Origin: Petunia secreta
Taxonomy: Eukaryota; Streptophyta; Magnoliopsida; Solanales; Solanaceae
NCBI GenBank assembly: GCA_029990175.1
Contig: JARKIP010000033.1
Coordinates: 16,351,001-16,415,000, forward strand
DNA: 64,000 bases
Reading direction: 5' to 3'
Shown here: positions 52,798 to 63,375 of the stretch, piece by piece
Layout: each line of letters opens with the position of its first letter
Numbering within the stretch: position 1 is the stretch's first letter
Made by a program: the position numbers and the translations under genes
Notes under the pieces: generated by a model
The model's input: only the letters and a program-made list of their open reading frames with translations
Database searches by the model: none
What the model was told of the DNA's origin: nothing

Positions 52798-53481
52798 TTT
52801 GGCTTCTTCTTAATGCAGATTCTTTGCCAATTTAGGTGTTCAAATGCTAGGCAACCTTTAACAAAATGACAAAATATGCAAAACAGAGTTAGTATATAAC
52901 AAAGTAGCACATAAAGGTCAGATATGCAGCTAAGAGGGTGCCTAGAAGGCATATAATAGACTAATGCTTGAACTAGACATTATGACAAATGGTATAGAGA
53001 TTATAAAGGAATTCTTGAGTGCTTTATGTAGCAGTCAAGACAAAAATTTTGATTGATGAATCATTGATGAGGATGTTGCGATGAATTGTGCGAAGTCAAG
53101 GAAAAGGTTGGACTTTAGGTGACCAAAAGAGAGGTCGGCTCTTTGTCAAGCACCAAAGACTTGGGTGCGATCACTGTTTCCTTTACAAATTTGTCTGTCG
53201 TGATCCATGTCTTTTCACAATTGTCAACCAACTGCTGTATTTCAAACTTTGCACCAACTTTCCTTATTGGGCAAAATAAAATTTTTATTATAAAGGGACC
53301 GAACCCGGTGTGGGCTGCCTACGTATCCTGCTACTGACAGGAATCAGGTCGAGCGTAGTTCAAAATACATAAAGGGAATATCTTAAAAACATGTGCCATA
53401 AAGCTTGTTTAGAAAGTAAAATAAATGTCTCCAAAGATTATGCAACTTAGAAGCTCTCTTCTTGTATTCGGATGTCTGTCA
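52798..53481 (-). other. spacer between the two gag genes of the Ogre-like element
   Basis: No supported gene. At 53300-53330 GGGCTGCCTACGTATCC occurs; a diverged copy (GTAGGCTGCTTACATATC) is at about 51250 after gag-2. The shared flank suggests that gag plus its 3' flank was duplicated as a unit. Confidence 0.55.
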
Positions 53482-54897
53482 TTAAACTGTTGCCTCTTTG
53501 TCCTGGTCATCTGCAATTGCTTCATCATTAGCATTTTCAATCTTGATTTGCCCAGACTTGATCAGCCCTTCAATCTTCTTTTTAAAAGCAAAACATTTTT
53601 CAATATCATGCCCCAGCATGCCTGAATGGTAAACACATGACTTTTTCATATCTGCTTTCCATGGTTCCTTGTAACTTTTCCTTTCAATAGGGTGCACTGT
53701 CCCTACATCTTTCAACCTTTCATACAAACTTGCATATGACCCACCACCAATAGGAGTGAACTTGCGAGGAGCATCATGAGAGCAATTCTTAGTGTTATTT
53801 GTTGGATTCTGATAAGAAATTGGGTTAACTGACTGTGAGGAAACTTCAACTGTTGGCGTGAAGGTCAGAGGTTGGCACCACATAAGTTGAGGTTTTCCCT
53901 TTGGCACTTCGACTACCTTTCCATTTTCCACTAAACTCTGAATCTCCTTCCTCAGAGCGGTGCATTCATTGGTGTCATGACCTGGTATGTTGGAGTGAAA
54001 TGCACAATGTTTGTTTGAATCAAAGTGAGGTGGTAGTGGGGTAAAGACTTCTCCACGTTGTGGCTGCAACATCCCGATAGACTTAAGTTTCTCAAATTGA
54101 ACAGCCAGTGATTCATGCAAAGGGATGATGGCTTGGTTATTAAGAGATATTGGGATAGGGCTTGGGGTTTTGGTAACGGTAGCTTTCCCTTTCTTTGTAA
54201 CGTTCATATCCTTGGATTGTGCTTCAGTCAAATTATTACCCAATATCTTTTCAGAAATCGGTTCTATAACACTTTTCCTTTTCAACAAGCTATTGCATGC
54301 ACGATGGTCGCCATAGGATTTATATTGGTTAATAAAGGCTTCGACCAGGTCGCTCCAAGAATTCCATTTGCTTGCGTCCTGCCCTATGTACCAAATCAAT
54401 GCTAACCCTGTAAGTGTCTTAACAAATAATTTCCTCTTGAGTTCATCGTCGTGTTCCATACTTTCTAGGGTGTGTAGATATGCTCTCAAATGTACATAAG
54501 GATTTTTAGTTCCATCATACAATGGAAGTTTCGTCGTCACGCTAATATCTGATTGTTGTGCGTAAACCTTTGCAACATTTGGTGGATTCTCCTCACTTCC
54601 CATCTCCTGATTGCCTCCTGCTAACCCTTTGAATGCTCTTTCAACCATGAACGAATGTAAATTTGGAAAATGCTTTGGATCACACTCATGTATTGCGGGA
54701 GGTGCAATAGTGTAGACCGCACTAGAGTGATCCTCGAACATTGGCTTCGGGAATTCTTGTGGCATGTCAGAGGTGCCCTTGAGGCCGACCATCACTCCTC
54801 TTACCCTGTCAATTTTCTGCTCCATACGCATAATACTTGCTGCAATAGCTTCCTCTTGTTTTGACAAATCACCAATAAGTGCACTTTGCTTAGCCAT
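53482..54897 (-). CDS. Ogre-like gag-1 (471 aa)
   Basis: Begins at ATG 54897 (MAKQSALIGDLS); the frame is open a little further upstream without an ATG. Helical N-terminus, gag domain with LPLYDGTKNPYVHLRAYL and GLALIWYIGQDASKWNSW (about residues 115-190), which is shorter than in gag-2 because the usual EEYxxRWR part is missing after NQYKSYGDHRACNSLL. Two zinc-knuckle-like motifs follow: CAFHSNIPGHDTNEC and CVYHSGMLGHDIEKC. It is clearly related to gag-2 but well diverged, so the duplication is old or the two came from different elements. Confidence 0.82.
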   Translation of the reverse strand: MAKQSALIGDLSKQEEAIAASIMRMEQKIDRVRGVMVGLKGTSDMPQEFPKPMFEDHSSAVYTIAPPAIHECDPKHFPNLHSFMVERAFKGLAGGNQEMGSEENPPNVAKVYAQQSDISVTTKLPLYDGTKNPYVHLRAYLHTLESMEHDDELKRKLFVKTLTGLALIWYIGQDASKWNSWSDLVEAFINQYKSYGDHRACNSLLKRKSVIEPISEKILGNNLTEAQSKDMNVTKKGKATVTKTPSPIPISLNNQAIIPLHESLAVQFEKLKSIGMLQPQRGEVFTPLPPHFDSNKHCAFHSNIPGHDTNECTALRKEIQSLVENGKVVEVPKGKPQLMWCQPLTFTPTVEVSSQSVNPISYQNPTNNTKNCSHDAPRKFTPIGGGSYASLYERLKDVGTVHPIERKSYKEPWKADMKKSCVYHSGMLGHDIEKCFAFKKKIEGLIKSGQIKIENANDEAIADDQDKEATV

Positions 54898-55352
54898 GTC
54901 TTCTATTTTGGTGTTCAACTCGAGCCAACCTTTTGGAGAGGAAGTCTTTGAGTTAGCAATAGGAAATAATCAGAATGTGCAAAAAGATTTCGAATATCGG
55001 GATTTGAGTATTTAGCTTGGAAAAACAAAGTAGGGTCATATGCATTAGAGAGATATTGAATTTGGGGAAAAGATTCATTCAGGTAGAGAGAGAGCGCAAC
55101 AGACGAATTCATGCAATGCACACATATCAAGTAACGAATGCATCCTATAATGCAAAAGACCATTTTACGCACGATGATTTTGAAAAGCACCTTGTGCCAC
55201 ATGTCTCATTTCACTTGCTAACAAAATATGGAGCCTAAGAGATAATATTGCATTTATTGGATTTTATTACATTGGATGATAATGAAATAGTGTAAAAGGC
55301 GGAAAAGACTAAATATTGCTAGGAAATTAGATCATGACCAAGTAAACATCTT
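54898..55352 (-). other. spacer between ORF1 and gag-1
   Basis: Nothing beyond short open frames that I cannot support. Confidence 0.5.
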
Positions 55353-56981
55353 TCATGCCGATCCATCCCCAGAAGATTCTTCTTCTTCTTCTTCTTCTTC
55401 TTCATATGAGTCTTCTTCGGCCGAACTTTCCCCTGATGAATCTCCTTGGAAGATGATATTATCTGCATCAGTTAAGAGCCGGGATATGTCAAATGTGAAG
55501 TTCTTCAACATTTCCCAAGCCTTTCTTCCTTTCTCTTCTATTCCTTTGTTTGCCACAGAGCTCATTCCTTCGCTAGCCCATACACCTATAGACTCTATGC
55601 GTTTTGTCAATAGCTCTGCTTTACTGCGCCATTTGGCTTTTTCTTTATTCTTTGCTTCTACCAAACTCTGCTCTTTCACTATTTTCTCTCGTGCTTTTGC
55701 CAGTTTTTTGTGTAGCCTCTTGCACTCAGATTCCAATTCATCGGCATTTCTTTTCCTTTTCTTTGTTGCTCTTGGTTGAACTGCCTTTGCTATGTCTTTC
55801 CTTAGCCAGTCTGGATAATCTTCATCATAGCCTGCATCAAATCTGTCTCGTCCAATAGTCTCAAATTCCATTCGATGCCTTGCTTTCCAAAGTCCTAATA
55901 TCTTGTCTTTGAATGGTATCACTCCTCCGAAAATATCAGCTTTGAAACTTCTGATGTCTGCAATTTGGGGTACAATCTGCTTTCTCCCCGCTTGTCTAAG
56001 TGCCCTTAAAGGAGTGTATGGGTAAACTCCTCTAAAGCCCACTAAGATGAGAAACGAGTCCCTTTCCGACCGTGTGATCACTGTAGTGCTAGGAAAGTAA
56101 TCAAACATCCATTGTATATTTTCGGATGTCAACTGAGAGAGCTTGTGGTGCCAGCCTTCGGTTGTTGTTGGTTGGTCCCACTTTTCAAGAGCACTGTTCA
56201 TGCGGGTGATATGTGTCAAGATATAGTTTTCTCTTGGTATGGAGTGGAAGCCTTGGTCTGTGTTGTTCTTCTTGTGCAAATGCTCCATCAACCAAATTTG
56301 TAAAAGCAAATTGCAACCTTCGAAAAAGCTAAAGCCCTTCTTGCATCTTTCTAAAGCTCGGTAAAGTTCTGCAACGATCATAGGTACCAAAGTGTATTTC
56401 TTATCACAGTCCTTGAGTAGGACATCAGCAATTGATACCATGCAAACATCAACTCGTCCTTTGTGTTGTGGAAACACGACAGTCCCTAAAAAGCTGGTAA
56501 CAAAAGCGAGCACTCTCCGCTCTTGCCAATCTGCCTGGTTAATGCTGAAAAAGTCTTCAGATTCTTGAAATGCTTCTCCATACCCAAATTTTATGTAGAG
56601 GGAAGTTAGAGAAATTCCTGACTGCCTTATACTGTCTGTACATAACTCGCGCTTAAACCCTACCATTTCGAAGAACTCCTCGGGTGCAATGTTCTTAGGC
56701 ATCAAGACTTCTTCACTTTCGAATGGTAATTGAGTCAATCCGCCTATTTCTTCCAGCAACGGTGTCAACTCTACACTTCCAAAGTGGAAAACCGCTCGAT
56801 CCGCATCCCAACAGTGTACTGCTGCTTCTACTATCCCTTTTATTGCCGTATGCTCCTTCAATGAAATAAGGTTCCCCAACACTGCCTTAACTCGGTCTTG
56901 TTGATCTATGCTTAAGTTTTCCCACCAATCTCTTAGCAACTGAGGGACTTCAATAACCATGTCAAATGTTCTATTGGCCAT
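55353..56981 (-). CDS. Ogre-type ORF1 protein (542 aa)
   Basis: Extra protein encoded upstream of gag in Ogre elements; function unknown. From ATG 56981 (MANRTFDMVIEVPQLLRDWW). Residues 1-390 form a globular region resembling the plant mobile domain (AVHCWDADRAVFHFGSVELTPLLEEI-type, VCMVSIADVLL, FEGCNLLLQIWLMEHL). Then come a basic patch (RATKKRKR, about 410), a coiled coil (about 415-475) and a Glu/Ser-rich acid tail (EEDSYEEEEEEEEE). No stop or frameshift. The tail is encoded by a TTC repeat at 55378-55402. Confidence 0.8.
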   Translation of the reverse strand: MANRTFDMVIEVPQLLRDWWENLSIDQQDRVKAVLGNLISLKEHTAIKGIVEAAVHCWDADRAVFHFGSVELTPLLEEIGGLTQLPFESEEVLMPKNIAPEEFFEMVGFKRELCTDSIRQSGISLTSLYIKFGYGEAFQESEDFFSINQADWQERRVLAFVTSFLGTVVFPQHKGRVDVCMVSIADVLLKDCDKKYTLVPMIVAELYRALERCKKGFSFFEGCNLLLQIWLMEHLHKKNNTDQGFHSIPRENYILTHITRMNSALEKWDQPTTTEGWHHKLSQLTSENIQWMFDYFPSTTVITRSERDSFLILVGFRGVYPYTPLRALRQAGRKQIVPQIADIRSFKADIFGGVIPFKDKILGLWKARHRMEFETIGRDRFDAGYDEDYPDWLRKDIAKAVQPRATKKRKRNADELESECKRLHKKLAKAREKIVKEQSLVEAKNKEKAKWRSKAELLTKRIESIGVWASEGMSSVANKGIEEKGRKAWEMLKNFTFDISRLLTDADNIIFQGDSSGESSAEEDSYEEEEEEEEESSGDGSA

Positions 56982-58770
56982 GATCTTTTGGAAAAGGTGA
57001 AGGAAGGAGAAGAAAAGGAAGGAATATGCCTAAATTTTGGTTGTAAGCAAATGATTAACGTGTGGCACGAGCTTTTGAGAACAATGCAGTATGAAATATG
57101 AAGAGAAATGTCTTTATGAGTTGAGAACCCTTTAGACACTTTAGAAGGAAAATGTTAATGGACTTTTAACAAACCACGGATGACAAGTCTTTATATAATG
57201 CTTAAAGGATAAACGTGTCTTATGTGTCATCCCGTCTATCAAACGGTTATTTCTGCTTCAAATTGGGCCTTTAATGCCTTTTCGGTTACCTTTTACGCGT
57301 TTGAATAGCATTGAATATAGAATGATTCCAACCGCTTAGAAATAAACAGTCGTTTCTGATTCAATTTCAGCTTTGATGCCTTTGGGTAACCTTCGTGCCT
57401 TCGAATGGCATTGAATGCAGAATAATTCCAATAAACGGTCTACATTTGCATGTTCAGTCCTTTAAAGTAAATGCAAATAAATCATGTCTAACGCTCTTTG
57501 GGGGTTAAAAACCCGTCCAGATTGTTTGAACAAGTTGGCCTATCAGACTTGAAAACGAGTCGGCTAAATGATATGTCATGATGCATGATTCCTTGCTACT
57601 AAAGAATGAAGTTGGTTAGACTGAGTTTTATTATTCTCCCAAGCGGACAATTCAGGAGCGGGAACGTCTCGGGCCAAATGGGTTCCAAGTTGTTCCCCTA
57701 AAAGGAGATTTTTGTGAGGGAAGAGGTGGTCGTAACCGCCGCACGATTTAGAAACTTGCCAGGAGCGGCGGAACGTATACACGATATGCACAAATTTAAA
57801 AGAAATGCATATGTTTTGTAAAATGATGCACACATATTGAAGTATTTCATGAAATGATTTTAAAAGGATAAGAACAAAATGAACGCGTTAGTTTCGAAAG
57901 ATAGGATTAATATAAACTAGGCAATATTAAAAATCACGAAAAAAGAAAAGATGCAAATATTTTACCAACTTTTAAAAGAGGGAAAGACGAATAAAACAAG
58001 TTAATTTTGAAAAATAGGCTAATAAAGTTAGGCGGTATATTTTCAAAAATGCGAAAAGAATTATGAAGTAAAACCTTTTTAAAAAAAAAAAGCTTTAGCA
58101 AATTTATGGAAATGGTGCACATATTGAGAAAAATAAATTTTTAAAAGGGAGAAACAAACAAGTTAATTCTGGAAAATAGGTTGAAATTTTCGGAAAAAGG
58201 CAAAAGAATTATGAAGTGAAAAAGATTTAGGAGATTCGAAAAAAACTGAAGTTTAGGATATTATGGACTAGACAATATATGAACTGAAATTATTTTAAAA
58301 GAAAAAGATTGAGAAAATTCATGGAAGATTTGAAAACATTTGAAGTATAGGATGTGATGTAAGAAACTACCAAGAGTGGGTTTACTAGACAAGAACATGG
58401 TTCCCCAGGCGGACAACCAAGGGGTGGGAACGTTTGGAATTGTTGGTTGTACCACGGACCAACTTATCCCAACCGTCTCCCTTACAGGGTTTTTTGAGGT
58501 GGAACGACCGTGAGATCCACGTAATCGCTCGTGTGTGTGCAAAGTGTCGTTTCCAAAAGTGGAGGAGTATGAGTGAAAATGCCGATAAATATTACAAGAA
58601 TAATGCATATAATTAAAAAAAAAAAACAAACAGACAAAAAAGAAAAAAAAAGAAAACAAGTTAGTAAAATAATAGACAAAATAACAAGGAAAAATAAAGC
58701 AATTAATTCAATGATATAAATAATAAATATCCCAAAATAAAACCCGTTGTGGTTAGGACTTTGAATTCCC
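56982..58770 (-). other. leader of the Ogre-like element
   Basis: 1.8-kb untranslated leader. Two diverged direct repeats with CCAAGCGGACAATTCAGGAG / CCAGGCGGACAACCAAGGGG occur at about 57638 and 58407. Short open frames have no domain. Confidence 0.6.
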
Positions 58771-58784
58771 CAACGGAGTCGCCA
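58771..58784 (-). promoter_or_regulatory. tRNA-Arg primer-binding site of the Ogre-like element
   Basis: On minus reads TGGCGACTCCGTTG, complementary to the 3' end of tRNA-Arg, three bases after the 5' LTR. tRNA-Arg priming is typical of Ogre elements. Confidence 0.9.
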
Positions 58785-58787
58785 TTC

Positions 58788-61700
58788 TGTCGCACCCCGT
58801 TTTTCGAGCTCGGATCGAGTTCAAAGGTTGGGCTTGACTAAGGTGACTCGTTTGGAACGGTTTTGGAGTCGCCACCTAATAAATTTGTATAAAGGCGTAT
58901 TAGGTCGCCTAAATCGTCTAAGTGTCTAAACTAAATTCGGGTAAATTTTTCTAAGAGATTCTATGGGTAAGAAGTCCTTGTGACTTGGGAAGAAGGTGTT
59001 AGGCACTTCCCGAGTCCCACGAAAGGTGATTCCCAACCGGATTTATATTTTTGGGATTTCAAGATAAACATGTGAATCTAAAGTCTTGTTAAGCAAACTA
59101 TTCAAATAAGAACGATGTCTAGGATCATAAGAAGGGCAAACTAAATAAGGTTTAAAAGTGCAATTTCAATTTTAGAAGTAGCTAAACTGTAAAATGGGGC
59201 TAGAAGGCGAGGACCAAATAATAGAGAGATATTCTATGCAAATGAATTTGGATAGGCTTATTGTTGCGGCAAAACCTTATAAACAAATCTCGATTTACAT
59301 TAACGGCCTAATTATACTGCCTAGTCGCAGTTTTGGCCAATGATTTCAACATTAAATTCTAGGAGGCTAAACGCAATAACGACACAAAATTGATCTACTT
59401 CTGCAAATCTGAAATGAATTAGTTTCTGAAAAAGCTTTTAAAATAGTAAGAAAACTTAAATATTTTGAACTTCCAACAACTAGAACGTAGAAAAAAATAA
59501 AATTATTGTATTTAGGAAATGTAGCCACCTTTAGAGTAATGTTTTGACATTTATTGTCAAACACTGATTCCAAGTGGCCTTTTTTTATTTTTTGGGGTCG
59601 AATATAAATATATTTTATACATATAGTATATATAAGTAAGGAAAAAATATTTTTAACTTTGCAAAATGCGAATAGCACATTTTATTATAAAGTTACATGG
59701 ACACATAAATATATTTAAGAAGTATATATAGTCGAGCAGTTTTAAAAAAATGCATGCAGATAATGTAATAAACCATTTATAGCGACCCCCAAAGCCTATT
59801 ACTTCTTATACACTATTAGTTAATGTAAAGAAGATGGTGGCTTTTTCACAAGAGTTTAATTTTCAGAAAAAATTGGCCTTGGATTTAAAACTGGCCAGTT
59901 TTGTGATTTTGCAGAAATAGACCTCAACTGAGGCAGAGTTGCAAAAATGGCCTCGGTTTTGAAAAAAAAATTCAGATTTCCTTTACATTCCAAACCTCTA
60001 AAACCTGATATATGCTTAAAAATACCAGTTTCAGACCTGTTAACGAGAGGCTTCCACTTTCAAACTAGCTAATAATGCACAAACAATAAAGAAAGAGTAA
60101 AGAAAAGGTCCCTGAATAACCCATGTTAGAGTAGCAGTGTTTGCTACATTTTCTAGGCCTCACAGAGCCTTACGGGGCTCTAACACTTACTATTCTCTTT
60201 CCTGTTTTATATGTATACAAATGGGAGGACCCTATCGAATACATATAAGATCTAACGGGGATAAGAAAAGGAAGAGATAGTGCCCTGTGTGCACTCAGTT
60301 ATGAACTATCTAATTCATAACATGATGAAAACTTTACTGCTGCATTCAAAGACCTGTAAAAAGCAGGTTAGCACTAAAAGCTTCTTGGTACTTTGGACCT
60401 CTCTGTATATACCTTGAACACGTCTAGTTTGATACTACTAAGCAGTGAACTAATGATTCAATATATGTTGCCTCAAATTAAAAGCCAAAAGAGCCGAGTA
60501 AAGTAATCAATAGACCAAATGGAGAAGAGATATACAGAGAAAGAGAGTATGGTAAGAATGTTTTCTATAGGTGTATTTCCCCAGTGTAAAGTGTGTGTGT
60601 GTAACAGCGTGTATAACAGTGTTCTAATTGCTAGTGATTCTGTATGTGTGGGGCTGTTTTGTGTGTGAGAGGTGTAGCCAGTATCTGTAGTCTCTTTTTT
60701 TTTTTTTTTCAAAAGTGTGAGAGAGTGTTGATATTTTATAGTGTCAAATAGGGCTGATTTTAAGCTAAATTACATGGAAAATTGCCTAAATAAGGCAAGA
60801 AGATTATACTTGTCAATCAAATTTGGATCCTAACAACTACAAGTCTAAATAAGGAAACCTATCCACCTATTAATCAGCTTTAAACATGCTGTCCAATTCA
60901 ACTTAATTGAAAAGATGTCAATTATGCAATTCTCCCAGAAAATAGATCATTAATTTAAGGTTTCAAACGATTTTCCTTTTCTGGACATCACGCAAACATC
61001 TACATACTTAGGCAGATACACAATAACAAATGCCAAGGAATAATCAGTTCTAGTTTGGAGGAAGGAAATTATCTTAGGTCGTAGATGTTGCAAGCATGTA
61101 TCATACTAGTCTGTCCGATAATCCTAAGGAAAACAAGTTCACTTTAACCATCCCAAAATCAAATAAGAAATGCAGTCATAGCAGTTGTCTCACAAGTGCC
61201 AATCAGATTTCCAGAACTAAGCAAATACCAACCCCCCAGACGATCAGACGCTTCAAAAACTTGTAATTCAAATAAAATTAAAAGCCAAGACATGAACATC
61301 AGATAATTATAGCAGCTGAACTTCCTTAAAACAGAAACAAGAGACTATTTTTTTTGTTTTATAAACAGTGAAATAGGCATGGTTCAAAATCTGAAAATCA
61401 CATATGCTATAGATTTCTTATGAAAATCAAAGAAAATGAAATGAAATAGGAAAGGTATTACCCGTTTGGAATTCGGGTCAGGTCATGCATAACCCGATGG
61501 ATTTCTGTTCATTTTCAACGATTTGGGTTCGAAACACTGATTACTTGCCTTGTTTGTGCTAAATAATCGTGTATCAAGTCCGGATTCAACGAGATTCGTC
61601 AATCTCTTCTTCTCCTTTTCGGTTTCCATAGAAATAGGGAAGAGAGTGATCTATTCCTTTTTTCCGTGAGAAAACGACAAGGAAGAGAGAGAGGAGACGA

Positions 61701-62603
61701 GCGGAGATGGCGGAGGGGATGACGGAGTCACGGTGGAGGTATGGGGGTGTATCGGGTCGGATTATGAGCCAAGGGGGAGAGAGGGAAATGGGATCGGCGG
61801 CGGCTGATTTTGGAAAGAGGGTGTATTATGTTTTAGGGTTTAGGAAGATGGGGTGTGATGTGTAAATATTAAAACGTTGAGAGTGAATGTGAGCCGCTGG
61901 ATCAAGGGATGAAGGGCCGAGATTCAGCCACGTAGGCGCATCGAGTGTAGATGTGTAAGTGATTGTATATATATAAATGCTGATGTGTAGAGATGTAGAT
62001 GCTTTGAGGGGTTGTACCATACGCTGGAGGGAGTTGTACACGTGCTTTGGAGAGTAGTACTATGCTTATGATGAGTTGTACGCATGCTAGGAGTGTATTT
62101 AGTGAGGTGTAAGCTTAGGTGGAGTATATGTGGTGTCTACGTGGACAAAATATGATGACGAGGACTAAATGTAATAAGAATGGGATTGTAAAATAGCAAA
62201 ATGACTAGTATTTAATTAAAATACCTACAAATATAAATAATCAGTATAAAAATAAGAAATTTTGTAAATAATTATAAATAAATGTATTTAATTATAAATA
62301 AATATAGACGACCACAAATAATACTAATTAGATTTAAATAGCCACAAATAATTATTAAATAGTATCGTAATGCGTTAAATTACACAAATAGCACGCGTAT
62401 TTTAGAAAATAGCCTAAATAAATACAATTGCGTAATTATAATCACAGTTAAATAAATATTATAGAAAATAGGAGATTAATAATACTATTACGCACGTAAA
62501 TGCATGTTGTCTAATGCAGTTTTGTTTGGAAAATTACTATTATAGATTTTAATTAAATATAGCCAAATTGCGAAAAACGGAGGGACAAAATTGGGTGTCA
62601 ACA
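58788..62603 (-). mobile_element. 5' LTR of the Ogre-like element
   Basis: 3816 bp, partner of 45021-48837. On minus it begins TGTTGACACCCAATTTTGTC and ends GGGGTGCGACA. TA-rich TTTATATATA on minus near 61965-61975 may be the TATA box. Confidence 0.95.
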
Positions 62604-62608
62604 TCCGT
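62604..62608 (+). repeat. 5-bp target duplication TCCGT, right
   Basis: Partner of 45016-45020. Confidence 0.9.
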
Positions 62609-63375
62609 ACGCCGGAAAATTGTTACAATCGTAACAGTGTACGACGCGACGAGCTGGGTTTTAGCTCAAAGAACTTTGATTTCCTCCGTCGATGAAACCG
62701 GAGCTGAAAGGCGACCCAGATCTTGTTGAATTTCGTGGTCAGTGAACCGAAGTTGTTGCGTCCGTACGCCGGAGCAAGGTCACTGTTCCATTGAAGAAGA
62801 AAGGGGTTAAAATTTTAACATCAAAACCCCAGGTGAAATTTGTCGGCTGAAAAAGGAAAGTGGATAAGGTAAAACCCTATCCGTACCAAGGAGGGACCAC
62901 TCTTGTACGGACAGGAGTGGGTGTGATCGAAAAAGATTCCAAAAGGGAATCAAAGGGTAGATTCTCCTAGGTTCTCACTTTCTTTTGTGTCAAATTCTAG
63001 TTGGTGGATCTAGTGAGTAATTGTCCTACTCAAGGTCGTACTAACTCTTTTAAGCTGGTAGGAATTCGTGCGAAGGGGTGACCGAAGTCCAAACTTTCGT
63101 AGAAATTCTTTTGACTCCCCGAGCTCAGTTAAAAAGCGTCTGTTCCATCGAGTCGAACATCACTTCACTCTTCCCGAAGAGGCAGTGACTATTGTCGAAC
63201 TTGAAGGATCTTAGAGGACCGATCAATTGGACGAGCCACTGTAAACAAGTCCTTGAGTGATCAAAAACCGAACCCATAAATTGAGTGGACCCGAGTGCCA
63301 CCCATCAAAGGTGAGGGAGTGTGTGAGGTGATTTCTAACCCTAACATTTGTTTGATCTTGACTTGTGCAGGTACC
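62609..63375 (+). mobile_element. outer gypsy element, leader part 2
   Basis: Continues the leader of the element whose primer site is at 44577. CCGTACGCCGGA occurs twice (62606 and 62762). The end TTTGATCTTGACTTGTGCAG immediately before the gag start resembles a 3' splice site. Confidence 0.65.

Larger units (their letters stand above)
45021..62603 (-). mobile_element. Ogre-like (Ty3/gypsy, Tat lineage) element without pol, 17.6 kb
   Basis: Minus-strand order: 5' LTR, tRNA-Arg primer site, long leader, ORF1, gag-1, gag-2, repeat-rich 3' region, polypurine tract, 3' LTR, with TCCGT target duplications. Ogre traits are the tRNA-Arg PBS, very long LTRs beginning TGTTGACACC, the extra ORF1 before gag and the CAYHSNxxGHxTEEC gag signature. 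No protease, RT, RNase H or integrase is visible in any frame. This is the layout of a non-autonomous element that keeps only gag (TR-GAG type). Confidence 0.88.
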
